Shown here piece by piece: positions 9,043-17,643 of a stretch of 64,000 nt of DNA. Within the stretch, counting starts at the first letter, position 1; each line of letters starts with the position of its first letter. This DNA comes from Ensifer sp. WSM1721 (GTDB lineage Bacteria; Pseudomonadota; Alphaproteobacteria; Rhizobiales; Rhizobiaceae). Below the pieces are notes generated by a model. The model saw only the letters and a list, made by a program, of their open reading frames with translations. It did not search any database and was not told the DNA's origin. The position numbers and the translations under genes are program-made. The stretch covers positions 1,550,001 through 1,614,000 of the forward strand of contig NZ_CP165783.1 in the NCBI RefSeq assembly GCF_000513895.2. Direction: 5' to 3'.

Positions 9043-9804
9043 TCAGACCCTGCGCCTGTCGGTGCCCCATTCGGCCTGCTGGCCGCTTAGCCGGGCGCGA
9101 TAGCGTTCCTGGCTGGCGGTCAGGTGCGCGCGCATGGCGGCACGGGCAGCGTCCGGGTCGCTGGCGGAGATCGCCTTCAGGATTGCCAGATGCTCGCGCT
9201 GCAGGCTTTCCTGATATTCACGCGAGAGCACGCTGTCGGTACCCCAGGGCGAGGCGATGTCGCAGGGGATCGCCCGCGTGCCGAGCGCGTCGAGCACCTC
9301 CACGTAATAGGGATTGTTGGTGGCGGCCGCGATCGCCCGGTGGAAGGCGAAGTCGCTCTTGCCGGTCGCCTCGCCGCGCTCGAGCAGCCGGTCGAATTCG
9401 AAAAAGGCCTCCTGGATCTGCGCCTCTTGGGCGGCGTTGCGCCGAAGCGCCGCAAGACCCGCACTCTCGATCTCGAGCCCCATGCGCACCTCGATCACGT
9501 TCAGGGCATGGGAGATCTTGTTGCCGACGTCGAGGCTGATCGAGCCGAAGGCAAGCGTCGGGTGATCCTTGACGAAGACGCCTGCGCCCTGCCGCGCCTC
9601 GACGAGGCCGTCGGCGGCAAGAGTGGCTATCGCCTCGCGGACCACGGTGCGGCTGACGCCGAAGAACTCGCTCATCCGACTCTCCGTCGGCAGCTTCTCA
9701 CCGGGCGGAATTTCGCCCTTCAGAACCTGCTGCCTGATCGCGCTTGCGACGCGCTCGGAAAGCTTCGGTTTGCGCTCGATCTTGAATTCGGCCAGGAATT
9801 CCAT
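9043..9804 (-). CDS. GntR-family (FadR/FCD subfamily) regulator of uronate genes
   Basis: A 253-aa regulator. The N-terminal winged helix-turn-helix spans about residues 10-75 (GEIPPGEKLPTESRMSEFFG followed by SRTVVREAIATLAADGLV). An all-helical FCD effector domain follows, with the metal-binding pattern DFAFHRAIAAATNN and later HLAILKAI. It sits inside the uronate operon, 7 bases after the TRAP permease gene. Regulators of this class in such operons normally repress until a hexuronate or KDG-type sugar acid binds. A candidate operator lies upstream of uxaC (14189-14213). Confidence 0.88.
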   Translation of the reverse strand: MEFLAEFKIERKPKLSERVASAIRQQVLKGEIPPGEKLPTESRMSEFFGVSRTVVREAIATLAADGLVEARQGAGVFVKDHPTLAFGSISLDVGNKISHALNVIEVRMGLEIESAGLAALRRNAAQEAQIQEAFFEFDRLLERGEATGKSDFAFHRAIAAATNNPYYVEVLDALGTRAIPCDIASPWGTDSVLSREYQESLQREHLAILKAISASDPDAARAAMRAHLTASQERYRARLSGQQAEWGTDRRRV

Positions 9805-9811
9805 GACGCCA

Positions 9812-11095
9812 TCACCCTTTGAATACGCTCGGTAGCCAGAGCGAAAGGGCCGGAACATAGGTGACGAGCCCGAGAACGATCAACCCCGCCAGATAGAAGG
9901 GCCAGATGCTGCGCATCGCCTCCCAGACGGAGATTCTTCCGACCGCGCAGGCCACGAATTGGACGGCCCCGACGGGAGGAGTGTTGAGGCCGATGCCGAA
10001 GTTCAAGATCATGATGACCCCGAAATGGACCGGATCGACACCATAGGCCATCGCCACCGGCAGGAAGATAGGGGTGCAGATGATAATCGTCGGCCCCATA
10101 TCCATGAAGGTGCCGAGGAACAGCATCAGGACGTTGATCAGGAGGAGCACGATGATCGGGTTCTCGGAGATCGTGTTCATCCAGTCGATCAGCGCCGCCG
10201 GCACCTTGAGGAACGCCATCAGCCAGGAGAAGGCGGCAGCCATGCCGATGATGAGCAGGACCATGGCTGTCGTGCGCACCGCGCCGAAGGTGGCGTGGAC
10301 GAAATCCTGCCAGCTCATCTGCCGGTAGACGAAGACCGTCACCGCGAGGGCGTAGAGGACGGCGATGCAGGAGCTCTCGGTCGCAGTAAACACGCCCGAC
10401 CGAACGCCGCCGAAGATGATGCCGATGAGCAGCAGGCCGGGGGTCGAGATCAGCAGGAAGCGGCCGACCCTGGCGAAGCCGGGGAAGGACTCGGTGGGAT
10501 AGCCGCGGCTGCGCGCGACGAAATAGGCGGTGACCATCAGCGCCGCCGCATAGAGCAGGCCGGGGACGATGCCGGCGGTGAAGAGATCCGCGATCGAGAT
10601 CTTTCCCCCTGCCGAGATCGAATAGATGATCATGTTGTGCGAAGGCGGCAACATCAGCGCGATCAACGCCGCCATGGAGGTGACGTTGACGGCATAATCG
10701 GCGCCGTAGCCGCGCTCCTTCATCTGCGGGATCATGAGTCCGCCGACCGCAGCGGCCTCCGCGACTGCGGAGCCGGAAATGCCGCCGAACAGTGTCGCGG
10801 TGACGATGTTGACTTGCCCCAGACCGCCGCGGATATGCCCGACCAGCGAGGCGGCGAAGGCGACGATCTTCTGGGCGATGCCGCCGCGCACCATCAGGTC
10901 TCCGGCGTAGATGAAGAAGGGAATGGCGAGCAGCGAAAACACGCTCATGCCGGAATTCAGCCGTTGGAAAATGACGAGCGGCGGCAGCCCGAGATAGAGC
11001 ACGGTGGCGAAAGACGCGACGCCGAGGCAGAAGGCGATCGGCGTGCCGATCAGCATCAGCAGTGTGAATACGCCGAAGAGGATCATCATATCCAT
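9812..11095 (-). CDS. TRAP transporter large permease (DctM type)
   Basis: A 427-aa inner-membrane protein with about 12 hydrophobic segments, starting MDMMILFGVFTLLMLIGTP. The family segments GGISGSAVAEAAAVGGLMIP, TATESSCIAVLYA and a C-terminal GLNTPPVGAV region are present. It forms the ion-coupled permease with the neighbouring small subunit and is fed by the periplasmic binding protein encoded upstream. Four bases separate it from the small-subunit gene. Substrate inferred from operon content: uronate or oligogalacturonate breakdown products. Confidence 0.92.
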   Translation of the reverse strand: MDMMILFGVFTLLMLIGTPIAFCLGVASFATVLYLGLPPLVIFQRLNSGMSVFSLLAIPFFIYAGDLMVRGGIAQKIVAFAASLVGHIRGGLGQVNIVTATLFGGISGSAVAEAAAVGGLMIPQMKERGYGADYAVNVTSMAALIALMLPPSHNMIIYSISAGGKISIADLFTAGIVPGLLYAAALMVTAYFVARSRGYPTESFPGFARVGRFLLISTPGLLLIGIIFGGVRSGVFTATESSCIAVLYALAVTVFVYRQMSWQDFVHATFGAVRTTAMVLLIIGMAAAFSWLMAFLKVPAALIDWMNTISENPIIVLLLINVLMLFLGTFMDMGPTIIICTPIFLPVAMAYGVDPVHFGVIMILNFGIGLNTPPVGAVQFVACAVGRISVWEAMRSIWPFYLAGLIVLGLVTYVPALSLWLPSVFKG

Positions 11096-11099
11096 CTGG

Positions 11100-11660
11100 T
11101 CACGCCTTGACGTTCGCGGTGTCGAGTTCGGCGGCAACTTCAGCCGGCGGCATTTCGTCGAGCAGGTCGTCGATCGGCTCGCCGGCAAGGCGCAGGACGA
11201 TGCGCTCCAGGGCAAACAGACTGATGAGGACGCCACCTGCGACCAGCGGCACGTAGCTCCAGCCGCCGGAGATCTGCAGCGATGGCAGAATCGTGTCTGA
11301 GGTGAGGCGGACGAGCTCGATCCCGTACCAGATCATGCCGATGCCGAAGGCGAGGGCGACCAGATCGGAGATCATGCGCAGCCACTTCTTGCCGCCTTTC
11401 GGCACCACATAGAGAAGCACGTCGAATCCGAGATGGTAGTTTTCGCGCACGCCGACCGCGGCGCCGAGAAAGATGAACCAGCTCATCAGCATGACGGCGC
11501 CGGGCTCGGTCCAGCTCGGCGAGTCGTTCAACACGTAGCGGCAGAACACCTGCCAGGCGACGATGGCCGTCATCACGACGAGGCCGGCGCCCGCGAGCCA
11601 GAGCGAGAGCGTGCTCAGCCAGGACAGTGCGCGGCCAGTTTTTGCCAATCCGTTAGACAC
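11100..11660 (-). CDS. TRAP transporter small permease (DctQ type)
   Basis: A 186-aa membrane protein with four hydrophobic segments. The family core is visible as VFCRYVLNDSPSWTEPGAV followed by a FIFLGAAVGVRENYHLGFD segment. A GTG start at 11660 is preferred because an AAGGA site lies about 8 bases upstream and the first residues (VSNGLAKTGRALSW) lead straight into helix 1. The open frame continues upstream without a better start. The C-terminal tail is acidic and longer than usual. It partners the large permease encoded four bases downstream. Confidence 0.87.
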   Translation of the reverse strand: MSNGLAKTGRALSWLSTLSLWLAGAGLVVMTAIVAWQVFCRYVLNDSPSWTEPGAVMLMSWFIFLGAAVGVRENYHLGFDVLLYVVPKGGKKWLRMISDLVALAFGIGMIWYGIELVRLTSDTILPSLQISGGWSYVPLVAGGVLISLFALERIVLRLAGEPIDDLLDEMPPAEVAAELDTANVKA

Positions 11661-11712
11661 GGCTTCATTCCTTCGAAGGGACGGGCAGGGTTCAGCCTGC
11701 CCGTCGGTCTTG

Positions 11713-12690
11713 TCACTGAACCGCCTGGACGTCCTCGACCATCTTTTTGAGGACCCGGTCCGTGACATGCTTTTCGTAGACCGGCTTCATCGCGTCGATG
11801 AAACCCTGTTTCTCGGGCGTGGTGATCTTCGCGCCGGCCGCCTCGACCTTCGCGCGCGACTCGTTGACCTTGGCCGTCCAGAGCTCGCGCTGCTTGGCGA
11901 CGCTGTCCTTGGCTGCCTGCCTGAAGATCTCCTGGTCTTCCGGGGTCAGCTTATCGAAGGCGGCCTTGTTCATCACGAACACTTCCGGAAGAATGGTGTG
12001 CTCGTCGAGCGAGTAGTTCTTGGCCACCTCGAAATGCTTGGCGGTATCGTAGCTCGGGAAGTTGTTCTCCGCGCCGTCGATGACGCCCGTCTCGATCGCC
12101 GAATAGACTTCGCCGTAGGGCATCGGCGTGGCATTGGCCCCGAGTGCGGCCACCATGTCGACGAAGATGTCGGACTGGATGACGCGGAACTTGAGGCCTT
12201 TCATGTCGGCGACCGAAGTGATCGGCTTCTGCTTGTTGTAGAAGGAACGCGAGCCGGCGTCGTAGTAGGCAAGCACGACCAGCCCGGCGCCTTCGAAGGC
12301 CTTCTTGATCTGGTCGCCGATCGCGCCGTCCATCACCTTGTGCATGTGGTCTTCCGAACGGAAGAGATAGGGCAGCGCCGGAACGATCGATTCCTTCACC
12401 GTGCCGTTGAAGGGTGCCATTGAAACGCGGTTCAGCTCGATGACGCCGGAGCGCACCTGCTCGATGGTGTCCTTCTCCTCACCGAGCTGCGCGGAATGAT
12501 AGACCTCGACGGCATAGCGGCCGCTGGTACGCTCCTTGACCAGCTCACCGAAATACTTGACCGCCTCGACGGTCGGATAGCCGTCCGGATGCGTGTCGGA
12601 CGAGCGCAGCACCGTCTGGGCATTGGCCACCGTGGCCATGAATGAAGCGGCAACCAACAGACCTGCCGCCAGTTTGGCTAGAATTTTCAT
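11713..12690 (-). CDS. TRAP transporter periplasmic solute-binding protein (DctP type)
   Basis: A 325-aa protein with a signal peptide (first 24 residues, ending VANAQ). The DctP fold is shown by [20 protein letters not shown], the [20 protein letters not shown] region holding the conserved Arg that clamps a substrate carboxylate, and [13 protein letters not shown]. It binds an acidic sugar in the periplasm and hands it to the QM permease encoded just downstream. The gene lies 30 bases after uxaC, in agreement with a hexuronate substrate. Confidence 0.92.
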   Translation of the reverse strand: MKILAKLAAGLLVAASFMATVANAQTVLRSSDTHPDGYPTVEAVKYFGELVKERTSGRYAVEVYHSAQLGEEKDTIEQVRSGVIELNRVSMAPFNGTVKESIVPALPYLFRSEDHMHKVMDGAIGDQIKKAFEGAGLVVLAYYDAGSRSFYNKQKPITSVADMKGLKFRVIQSDIFVDMVAALGANATPMPYGEVYSAIETGVIDGAENNFPSYDTAKHFEVAKNYSLDEHTILPEVFVMNKAAFDKLTPEDQEIFRQAAKDSVAKQRELWTAKVNESRAKVEAAGAKITTPEKQGFIDAMKPVYEKHVTDRVLKKMVEDVQAVQ

Positions 12691-12720
12691 GCTTTCCTCC
12701 CGTTTCGCACGATTGATGTA

Positions 12721-14130
12721 TCAGAGCCGGTAGGCCTTCTTTGCGAGGCCATAGGCAAGGTCTCGAGCGAGCTCGTACGCCTCTTCCTCCCTGAGGCGTT
12801 GTTCCGCGACAAGTCGCGCGAGAAAGGCACAGTCGACCCGGCGGGCGATGTCGTGGCGCGCGGGGATCGACGGGAACGCCCTGGTGTCGTCGTTGAAGCC
12901 GACGGTGTTGTAGAAACCGGCCGTCTCGGTAGTCATCTCGCGGAAGCGGCGCATGCCTTCCGGACTGTCGTGGAACCACCAGGCGGGGCCGAGCCTCAAT
13001 GCCGGATAGACGCCGGCGAGCGGCGCCAGCTCGCGCGCATAGCTCGTTTCGTCGAGGGTGAAGAGAATGACGGTTAGGTCGGGCTCGACCCCGACGGCAT
13101 CGAGCAGCGGCTTCAGCGCCGTCACGTAATCCGTGCGCGTCGGAATGTCGAAGCCCTTGTCGCGGCCGAACTTTGCCATGATGGCAGGCGAATGATTGCG
13201 GAAGGAGCCTGGATGAATCTGGACGACGAGCCCGTCATCGAGGCTCATCTTCGCCATTTCGGTCAGCATCTGAGCGCGGAACAGCCGCCGCTCGTCCGCA
13301 TCCGCCTTGCCGGAGCGCACCTTGCCGAAGAGGGCCGCGGCCTCTGCTTCCGAAAGATTGGCCGTCTCCGCCGTGGCATGGCCGTGATCCGTGGAGGTCG
13401 CTCCGGATTCCTTAAAATAGCCGCGCCGGGCGCGATGCGCATCGAGGTAGCCTTTCCACGTCCCGGTATCGGCGCCGGTGATCTCGCCGAGTTTGTCGAG
13501 ATTGGCTGAAAAGCCCTCGAAATCCGGATCGACGACCGCATCCGGCCGATAGGCCGGGACAACCCGTCCCTTCCAGCCGCTTTCGCGGATCTTTGCGTGC
13601 CAGGCCAATGGATCCAGTGCGCTGTCGGTCGTGGAGATCACTTCTATGTTGAAGCGTTCATAAAGCGCGCGAGGGCGATAGGCCGGGCTCGCCAGGCATT
13701 CGGCGATGCGGTCGTAGAGCCGGTCGGAATTGGCGGCCGACGGAAGCTCGTCGATGCCGAAGAGATTGGAAAGCGTATAGTCGAACCAGAGCCGTGTCGG
13801 CGTCCCGCGAAACAGATAATAGTTCTCTGAGAAACGCCGCCAGATCGCGCGGCCATCTTTTTCGACCGGCGAGCCGTCGAGCGTCGGAACACCGAGGTCT
13901 TCCAGCCTCACGCCCTGGCTGAACAGCATGCGGAACACATAGTGATCCGGCACGATCAGCAGTTGCGCGGGATCCGGGAACGGCTCGTCAAGCGCATACC
14001 AGCGTGGATCGGTGTGCCCATGCGGGCTCACGATCGGCAGCGCGTGCACCTCGGCATAGAGGCTGCGAGCAAGCGCCCGTGTGCGCTCGTCCCCCGGAAA
14101 CAGAAGATCTGGATCGATCAGCCCCGCCAT
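12721..14130 (-). CDS. uxaC: Uronate isomerase
   Basis: A 469-aa amidohydrolase-superfamily enzyme that isomerises D-galacturonate to tagaturonate and D-glucuronate to fructuronate. The metal-binding motif SPHGHTDPRW is near the N-terminus. Other family blocks are NYYLFRGTPTRLWFDYTL, ISTTDSALDPL and VQIHPGSFRNHSP. The ATG at 14130 is preceded by GGAGGAG at good spacing. A TTG six codons upstream overlaps that site and is less likely. It is the first gene of the minus-strand operon that continues through the TRAP transporter to kduI/kduD. No uxaB or uxaA is present here, so the later steps must be encoded elsewhere. Confidence 0.94.
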   Translation of the reverse strand: MAGLIDPDLLFPGDERTRALARSLYAEVHALPIVSPHGHTDPRWYALDEPFPDPAQLLIVPDHYVFRMLFSQGVRLEDLGVPTLDGSPVEKDGRAIWRRFSENYYLFRGTPTRLWFDYTLSNLFGIDELPSAANSDRLYDRIAECLASPAYRPRALYERFNIEVISTTDSALDPLAWHAKIRESGWKGRVVPAYRPDAVVDPDFEGFSANLDKLGEITGADTGTWKGYLDAHRARRGYFKESGATSTDHGHATAETANLSEAEAAALFGKVRSGKADADERRLFRAQMLTEMAKMSLDDGLVVQIHPGSFRNHSPAIMAKFGRDKGFDIPTRTDYVTALKPLLDAVGVEPDLTVILFTLDETSYARELAPLAGVYPALRLGPAWWFHDSPEGMRRFREMTTETAGFYNTVGFNDDTRAFPSIPARHDIARRVDCAFLARLVAEQRLREEEAYELARDLAYGLAKKAYRL

Positions 14131-14182
14131 TCTAGCCCGCTCCTCCAACAGGTCCGTTATGGCTAAAACCTGTAAAATATAA

Positions 14183-14213
14183 TGTCAACATACAAAATTG
14201 ATGAAGTTGTATG
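14183..14213. promoter_or_regulatory. Candidate operator/-35 in the uxaC - oxidoreductase divergent region
   Basis: A perfect 7-base inverted repeat, CATACAA-N11-TTGTATG, spans 14189-14213. On the minus strand a consensus TTGACA hexamer (14188-14183) abuts it on the uxaC side, although no good -10 was found at 17 bases. TTGTAT/ATACAA half-sites are common for FCD-type GntR regulators, so binding by the operon's own regulator is a reasonable guess. Confidence 0.45.
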
Positions 14214-14313
14214 ATGAATTTATTGCCCGGCATCGTTCCTGGGTATAGACAGAGCTTGGGAGTGGGGAGGAAAATCATGTGCACGCGCAGGATTTTTGAC
14301 TGAGGGGAAGGCG

Positions 14314-15333
14314 ATGGCAAAATTGCGCATCGGCGTGATCGGGCTCGGCATGGCCGCAGCGCCGCATGCCAAAAGCCTGCTTGACCTCAAGGACAGGGTC
14401 GCGGTCGCTGCCGCCTACAGCCCCACGCCAGCGAGGCGGAAGACGTTTTCCGAGACCTACGGCTTCGCGGTTTGTGACACCGCCGAAACGATTTTCGATG
14501 ATCCGTCGATCGCCGTCGTCATGGTGCTGACGCCGCCCAACACGCATCTCGATCTCACACGCCGGGCAGCCGAAGCGGGCAAGCATGTGCTTCTCGAAAA
14601 ACCGCTGGAGATCACTCAGGAGCGGGCCGAGGCGCTCGTCGAGGTGGCGGAGCGTGCCGGCGTGAAACTCGGCATCGTGCTTCAGCACCGTTTTCGTCCG
14701 GTCAGCGAGGCACTTGCCGGGCTGATCAGTGAAGGGCGCCTCGGCGAGATCGTCAGTGCCTCGGCCCGCCTCCATAATTGGCGGCCGCAAAACTATTACG
14801 ATCAGCCGGGACGCGGCACGCGGGCGCGCGATGGCGGCGGCGTGCTTCTCACCCAGGCCATTCACACGCTTGACCTGCTGATTTCGCTTGCCGGCCTTCC
14901 GGACGAGGTCAGAGCCTATGCGACGACCAGCAAGGTGCACCGCATGGAGACAGAGGATCTGGCGATGGCGGCGATCCGCTTCCCAGGCGGAGCGATTGGC
15001 ACTGTAAGCGCGACCACCTGTGCCTATCCCGGCCATCCGGACGAGATCGACATCATCGGCACACGCGGAATGGCACGCCTCGGCGGGCGAAGCCTTGTCG
15101 CCTCCTTCCACGACGGAACGGAATTATCGATCGAAGACGAGGCGGCCGGCGGTGCCGGCGCCGATCCCATGGCGTTCCCGCACCACCATCACCGCGCTGT
15201 GCTTACCGATTTCTTTGGCGCTGTCGAGGATGACCGCGAGCCGCGGGTCAACGGCCGCGAAGCGCTGAAGGTTCACCGCTTGATCGACGCAATTCTGAGT
15301 GCTGCCGCAAGCGGCGACCCGCGACGCCCTTGA
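14314..15333 (+). CDS. Gfo/Idh/MocA-family NAD(P)-dependent oxidoreductase
   Basis: A 339-aa protein. The N-terminal Rossmann motif is GVIGLGMAAAPHAKSL, the conserved EKPLE segment is at about residue 94, and a C-terminal alpha/beta substrate domain includes the DGGGVLLTQAIHTLDLL motif with the catalytic His. The ATG has a GAGGGGAAG site. The upstream TTG at 14296 is less likely. Divergent from uxaC across a short regulatory region, so probably co-regulated. Oxidation of an inositol, uronate or related sugar is the family role. The substrate is not determined. Confidence 0.87.
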   Translation: MAKLRIGVIGLGMAAAPHAKSLLDLKDRVAVAAAYSPTPARRKTFSETYGFAVCDTAETIFDDPSIAVVMVLTPPNTHLDLTRRAAEAGKHVLLEKPLEITQERAEALVEVAERAGVKLGIVLQHRFRPVSEALAGLISEGRLGEIVSASARLHNWRPQNYYDQPGRGTRARDGGGVLLTQAIHTLDLLISLAGLPDEVRAYATTSKVHRMETEDLAMAAIRFPGGAIGTVSATTCAYPGHPDEIDIIGTRGMARLGGRSLVASFHDGTELSIEDEAAGGAGADPMAFPHHHHRAVLTDFFGAVEDDREPRVNGREALKVHRLIDAILSAAASGDPRRP

Positions 15334-15364
15334 AGGAAGTTGAAAGCGCTCGATGCGAGGCGCT

Positions 15365-15471
15365 GTACTGCATGATTCCTTAAATCGGAATCGATTTAAG
15401 GACAAAATCATGCAGCAACTCAAAGTGCTACGGCGACCTTTGCGCGTCCGATTGGACGCGCGGCGCTGTAG
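15365..15471 (-). repeat. RIME-like two-hairpin intergenic element, inverted and diverged copy
   Basis: Minus-strand copy of the element also found at 35019, 36702, 41308 and 59314. It keeps both hairpins: TGCATGATT...AATCATGCA around a CCTTAAATC/GATTTAAGG inner stem, and CTACAGCGCC...GGCGCTGTAG-type arms around GCGCGTCC/GGACGCGC. Compensating base changes preserve pairing. Confidence 0.85.
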
Positions 15472-15501
15472 GTCTGCGTGCATATCTTTCGGCGACCCGC
15501 G

Positions 15502-15678
15502 CTAGTTCCGCCCGTCATTCGGCTGCGTCTTGTCGCCCTTCTTCTTTTTCACGGTCGTGGCCGTCTTCGCGTCCGGCTCCTGGCCGTAATAGGTGCCGCC
15601 CAGATGGCCGCCGCCGCTTGTCCTCTCGGCCTGCTTGCGCGACTTGGCTTCGACTTCCTCGCTGTCCGTCTTGCTCAT
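15502..15678 (-). CDS. Small hydrophilic lysine-rich protein, 58 aa
   Basis: A short gene, MSKTDSEEVEAKSRKQAE at the N-terminus, then a GGGHLGGTYYGQEPDAKT segment and a KKKKGD basic tail. The ribosome site GAGGAG lies about 8 bases before the ATG. The protein is highly charged with no membrane segment or known motif. Length, start signal and coding-like composition support a real gene, but its function is unknown. It runs toward the repeat element at 15365 and has no operon partner. Confidence 0.6.
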   Translation of the reverse strand: MSKTDSEEVEAKSRKQAERTSGGGHLGGTYYGQEPDAKTATTVKKKKGDKTQPNDGRN

Positions 15679-15820
15679 TTCGAACTCTCCTCATCTGTTG
15701 GGACCGCCCCTTAACCACCGGCAAGCTCCTCTGTTCCGATTTATCGCTGGCGCGCGCGCGCACGGCCTTCCAGCCAATCAAGTCACCTTGTCGCGACCGG
15801 ACGGCGCTGGGAGGGTGTGA

Positions 15821-15934
15821 ATGCAGGAAAAGCAGGAGCGCCGCTCGGCGGCCGACATGAGCCGGCGTCGGATTCCGGCCGCGGCCGCCGTCAAGACGCT
15901 GAACGCGGAGTTCATGGCAAGCTTCGCCGACTGA
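15821..15934 (+). CDS. Possible 37-aa small protein
   Basis: ATG at 15821 follows a strong GGGAGG site with about 6 bases spacing and opens a 37-codon frame beginning MQEKQERRSAADMSRRR and ending EFMASFAD. It lies between the 58-aa protein gene and the convergent amidohydrolase gene. There is no homology clue. The only evidence is the start signal, so this is a weak call. The rest of 15679-15948 shows nothing. Confidence 0.3.
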   Translation: MQEKQERRSAADMSRRRIPAAAAVKTLNAEFMASFAD

Positions 15935-15948
15935 AAAAATCGCTTCGC

Positions 15949-16785
15949 TCAGGCAAGCTTCCAGAGACGGCGGGCATTGCCGGCAAGTACGCGCGTCCTG
16001 TCTTCGAGGCTGACGCCGGAGAGCAGCGCCTGTGTGGCTCCGACCCACGTCGAAAGCCCGCCGCCGAGCGTGCAAACCGGCCAGTCGCTGCCCCAGATCA
16101 TGCGGGAGAAGCCGAAACTTTCGACGACGTGAGCGAAATAGGGTTTCATATCCTCGAGCGTCCAGTTTTCCGCGCCGTAGGCTGGGAGCCCAGAGAGCTT
16201 CACGGTCACGTTCGGCCGGCGCGCTATTTCGGCCACCGGCCCGTTCCAGGCATCATAGCTGCCGCTCTTGATGTCCGGCACACCGCAGTGGTCGAGCACG
16301 AAGGAGACGTCGGGGGCGAGATCGGCAAGTGCGATCGCCTTCTCGATCTGGTGCGGCAGCACGCAGAGATCGAAGTTGAGGCCGGTGCCGCCGAGGCGGC
16401 GGATGTTCTCGCGGAAGAGCGGTCCCTCGGAAAGCTCGTCCGGCATCACATGCAGAACGCGGCGGAAGCCGCGCACGAAAGGATTGGCCCTCACGCGGTC
16501 CAGATAGGCGGGAAAGTCGGGCGATTCCGGCCGGCAGGCGGCGATAGCGCCGACCAGCAGGCTTCCCGGCGCTTTTGCCAATTCTTGGACCATCCCGGTT
16601 TCGGCGTCGATCTCAGCCTCGGCCACATCGACTTCCATGTGCAACGCCGCCGAGATGCCCAGCCGGCGAGCTTCCCGCGCATAGGTCTCGTAGGTGAACT
16701 CCGCGTTGAGCGGCGGCACGTCGGCGAGCCATGGATAGGAAAGCCGCTGCCGATAGATGAGATGCAGGTGGGTGTCGATGATCAT
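15949..16785 (-). CDS. Amidohydrolase family 2 protein, probable L-fuconolactonase-type lactonase
   Basis: A 278-aa metal-dependent hydrolase. The N-terminal metal motif is MIIDTHLHLIYRQRLSYPW, mid-protein SFVLDHCGVPDIKSGSYDAW carries the His/Asp pair, and MIWGSDWPVC near residue 235 supplies the catalytic Asp. This is the COG3618 type that opens sugar-acid lactones such as L-fuconolactone. The ATG at 16785 starts exactly at the family N-terminus. An upstream start would add 18 unrelated residues. It is encoded next to an IclR regulator and close to a fuconate-type dehydratase operon, which fits lactone opening to give L-fuconate. Confidence 0.82.
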   Translation of the reverse strand: MIIDTHLHLIYRQRLSYPWLADVPPLNAEFTYETYAREARRLGISAALHMEVDVAEAEIDAETGMVQELAKAPGSLLVGAIAACRPESPDFPAYLDRVRANPFVRGFRRVLHVMPDELSEGPLFRENIRRLGGTGLNFDLCVLPHQIEKAIALADLAPDVSFVLDHCGVPDIKSGSYDAWNGPVAEIARRPNVTVKLSGLPAYGAENWTLEDMKPYFAHVVESFGFSRMIWGSDWPVCTLGGGLSTWVGATQALLSGVSLEDRTRVLAGNARRLWKLA

Positions 16786-16857
16786 ATGGGTTCTCTCCAC
16801 GAAGACTGGAACACTGCCACATGAAAATGGACTGTTCAAATACGAATCAGGCGCCCG

Positions 16858-17643
16858 TCACGCCTCGCTCTTGAAGCCCGCCCCAGCCATCTCGGACAAT
16901 TTTCGCGTCGTGTCGACGATGAGCTGGATGGTCGAGGAAATATCCGGAGCCGACGTATTGATGAGGGTGATGTAGGGCACGGTCAATGCGGCGATCGCCT
17001 TTCCGTCCGCTCCGAGAACCGGCGCCGAAAGGTTGATGACCCCTGCGGTCTGGGCGCTCGGCATTATCTCGTAGCCGCGCGAGCGGATGAGGTCGAGGCG
17101 CGCCAGGAATTCAGACGTCACCCGCTGGTCGTCGCCAGAGCTGCCGAGATTCTCGGCGATCATCCGCTCGCGCTCCTCCGGCGAACGGAAAGCCAGCAGC
17201 ACATGGCCCGAACCGGTGTCGAAAAGGCCGATGCGTGAACCGACCCGGATGGAAATTCCCCAGTAGCCGGGCGCTTCCTGTTGGGCGATGACCACCGGGT
17301 TGCCGCGGTCGAAGACCACGAGCTGATTGGCCTGCTGGGAGATCTCGGCGAGTTCGCGCATCAGCGGTACGGCAAAGGAGACGAGGCGCCTCACCGGCGC
17401 GTGCAGCTGGGCGAGCCCGAAGAGCTTCAGCGTCAGGAAAAAGCGGTCGCCGTCGATCTTCGTCACGTAGCCGCGTTTCACCAGCCGGTCGAGCATCCGA
17501 TAGAATTCGTTCGGACTGCGTTCGAGGCGCTTGGCGATCTCCGCCTGCGTCAGCCCCCCCTCAACCCCTGCGAGGAGCTCGAGGATGTCGAGGCCCTTGT
17601 CGAGCGCCGGCGCGCGGTAGCGGTCATTTTCCTCGTCGGTCAA
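16858..17643 (-). CDS. IclR-family transcriptional regulator
   Basis: A 261-aa regulator. The N-terminal winged HTH runs over residues 13-75 (ALDKGLDILELLAGVEGGLT, then KRLERSPNEFYRMLDRL). The C-terminal effector domain includes GSRIGLFDTGSGHVLLAF and ends in INTSAPDISSTIQLI. The first codon is TTG. No ATG or GTG is available before the HTH. It is divergent from the SDR-FAH-dehydratase operon and upstream of the amidohydrolase gene, so it probably controls both in response to a sugar acid. Confidence 0.85.
   Translation of the reverse strand: MTDEENDRYRAPALDKGLDILELLAGVEGGLTQAEIAKRLERSPNEFYRMLDRLVKRGYVTKIDGDRFFLTLKLFGLAQLHAPVRRLVSFAVPLMRELAEISQQANQLVVFDRGNPVVIAQQEAPGYWGISIRVGSRIGLFDTGSGHVLLAFRSPEERERMIAENLGSSGDDQRVTSEFLARLDLIRSRGYEIMPSAQTAGVINLSAPVLGADGKAIAALTVPYITLINTSAPDISSTIQLIVDTTRKLSEMAGAGFKSEA

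Noticed and set aside
9959..11110. 383-aa plus-strand open frame opposite the TRAP permease gene
   Set aside because: Antisense shadow of dctM. Polar low-complexity translation with no motif and no start signal.
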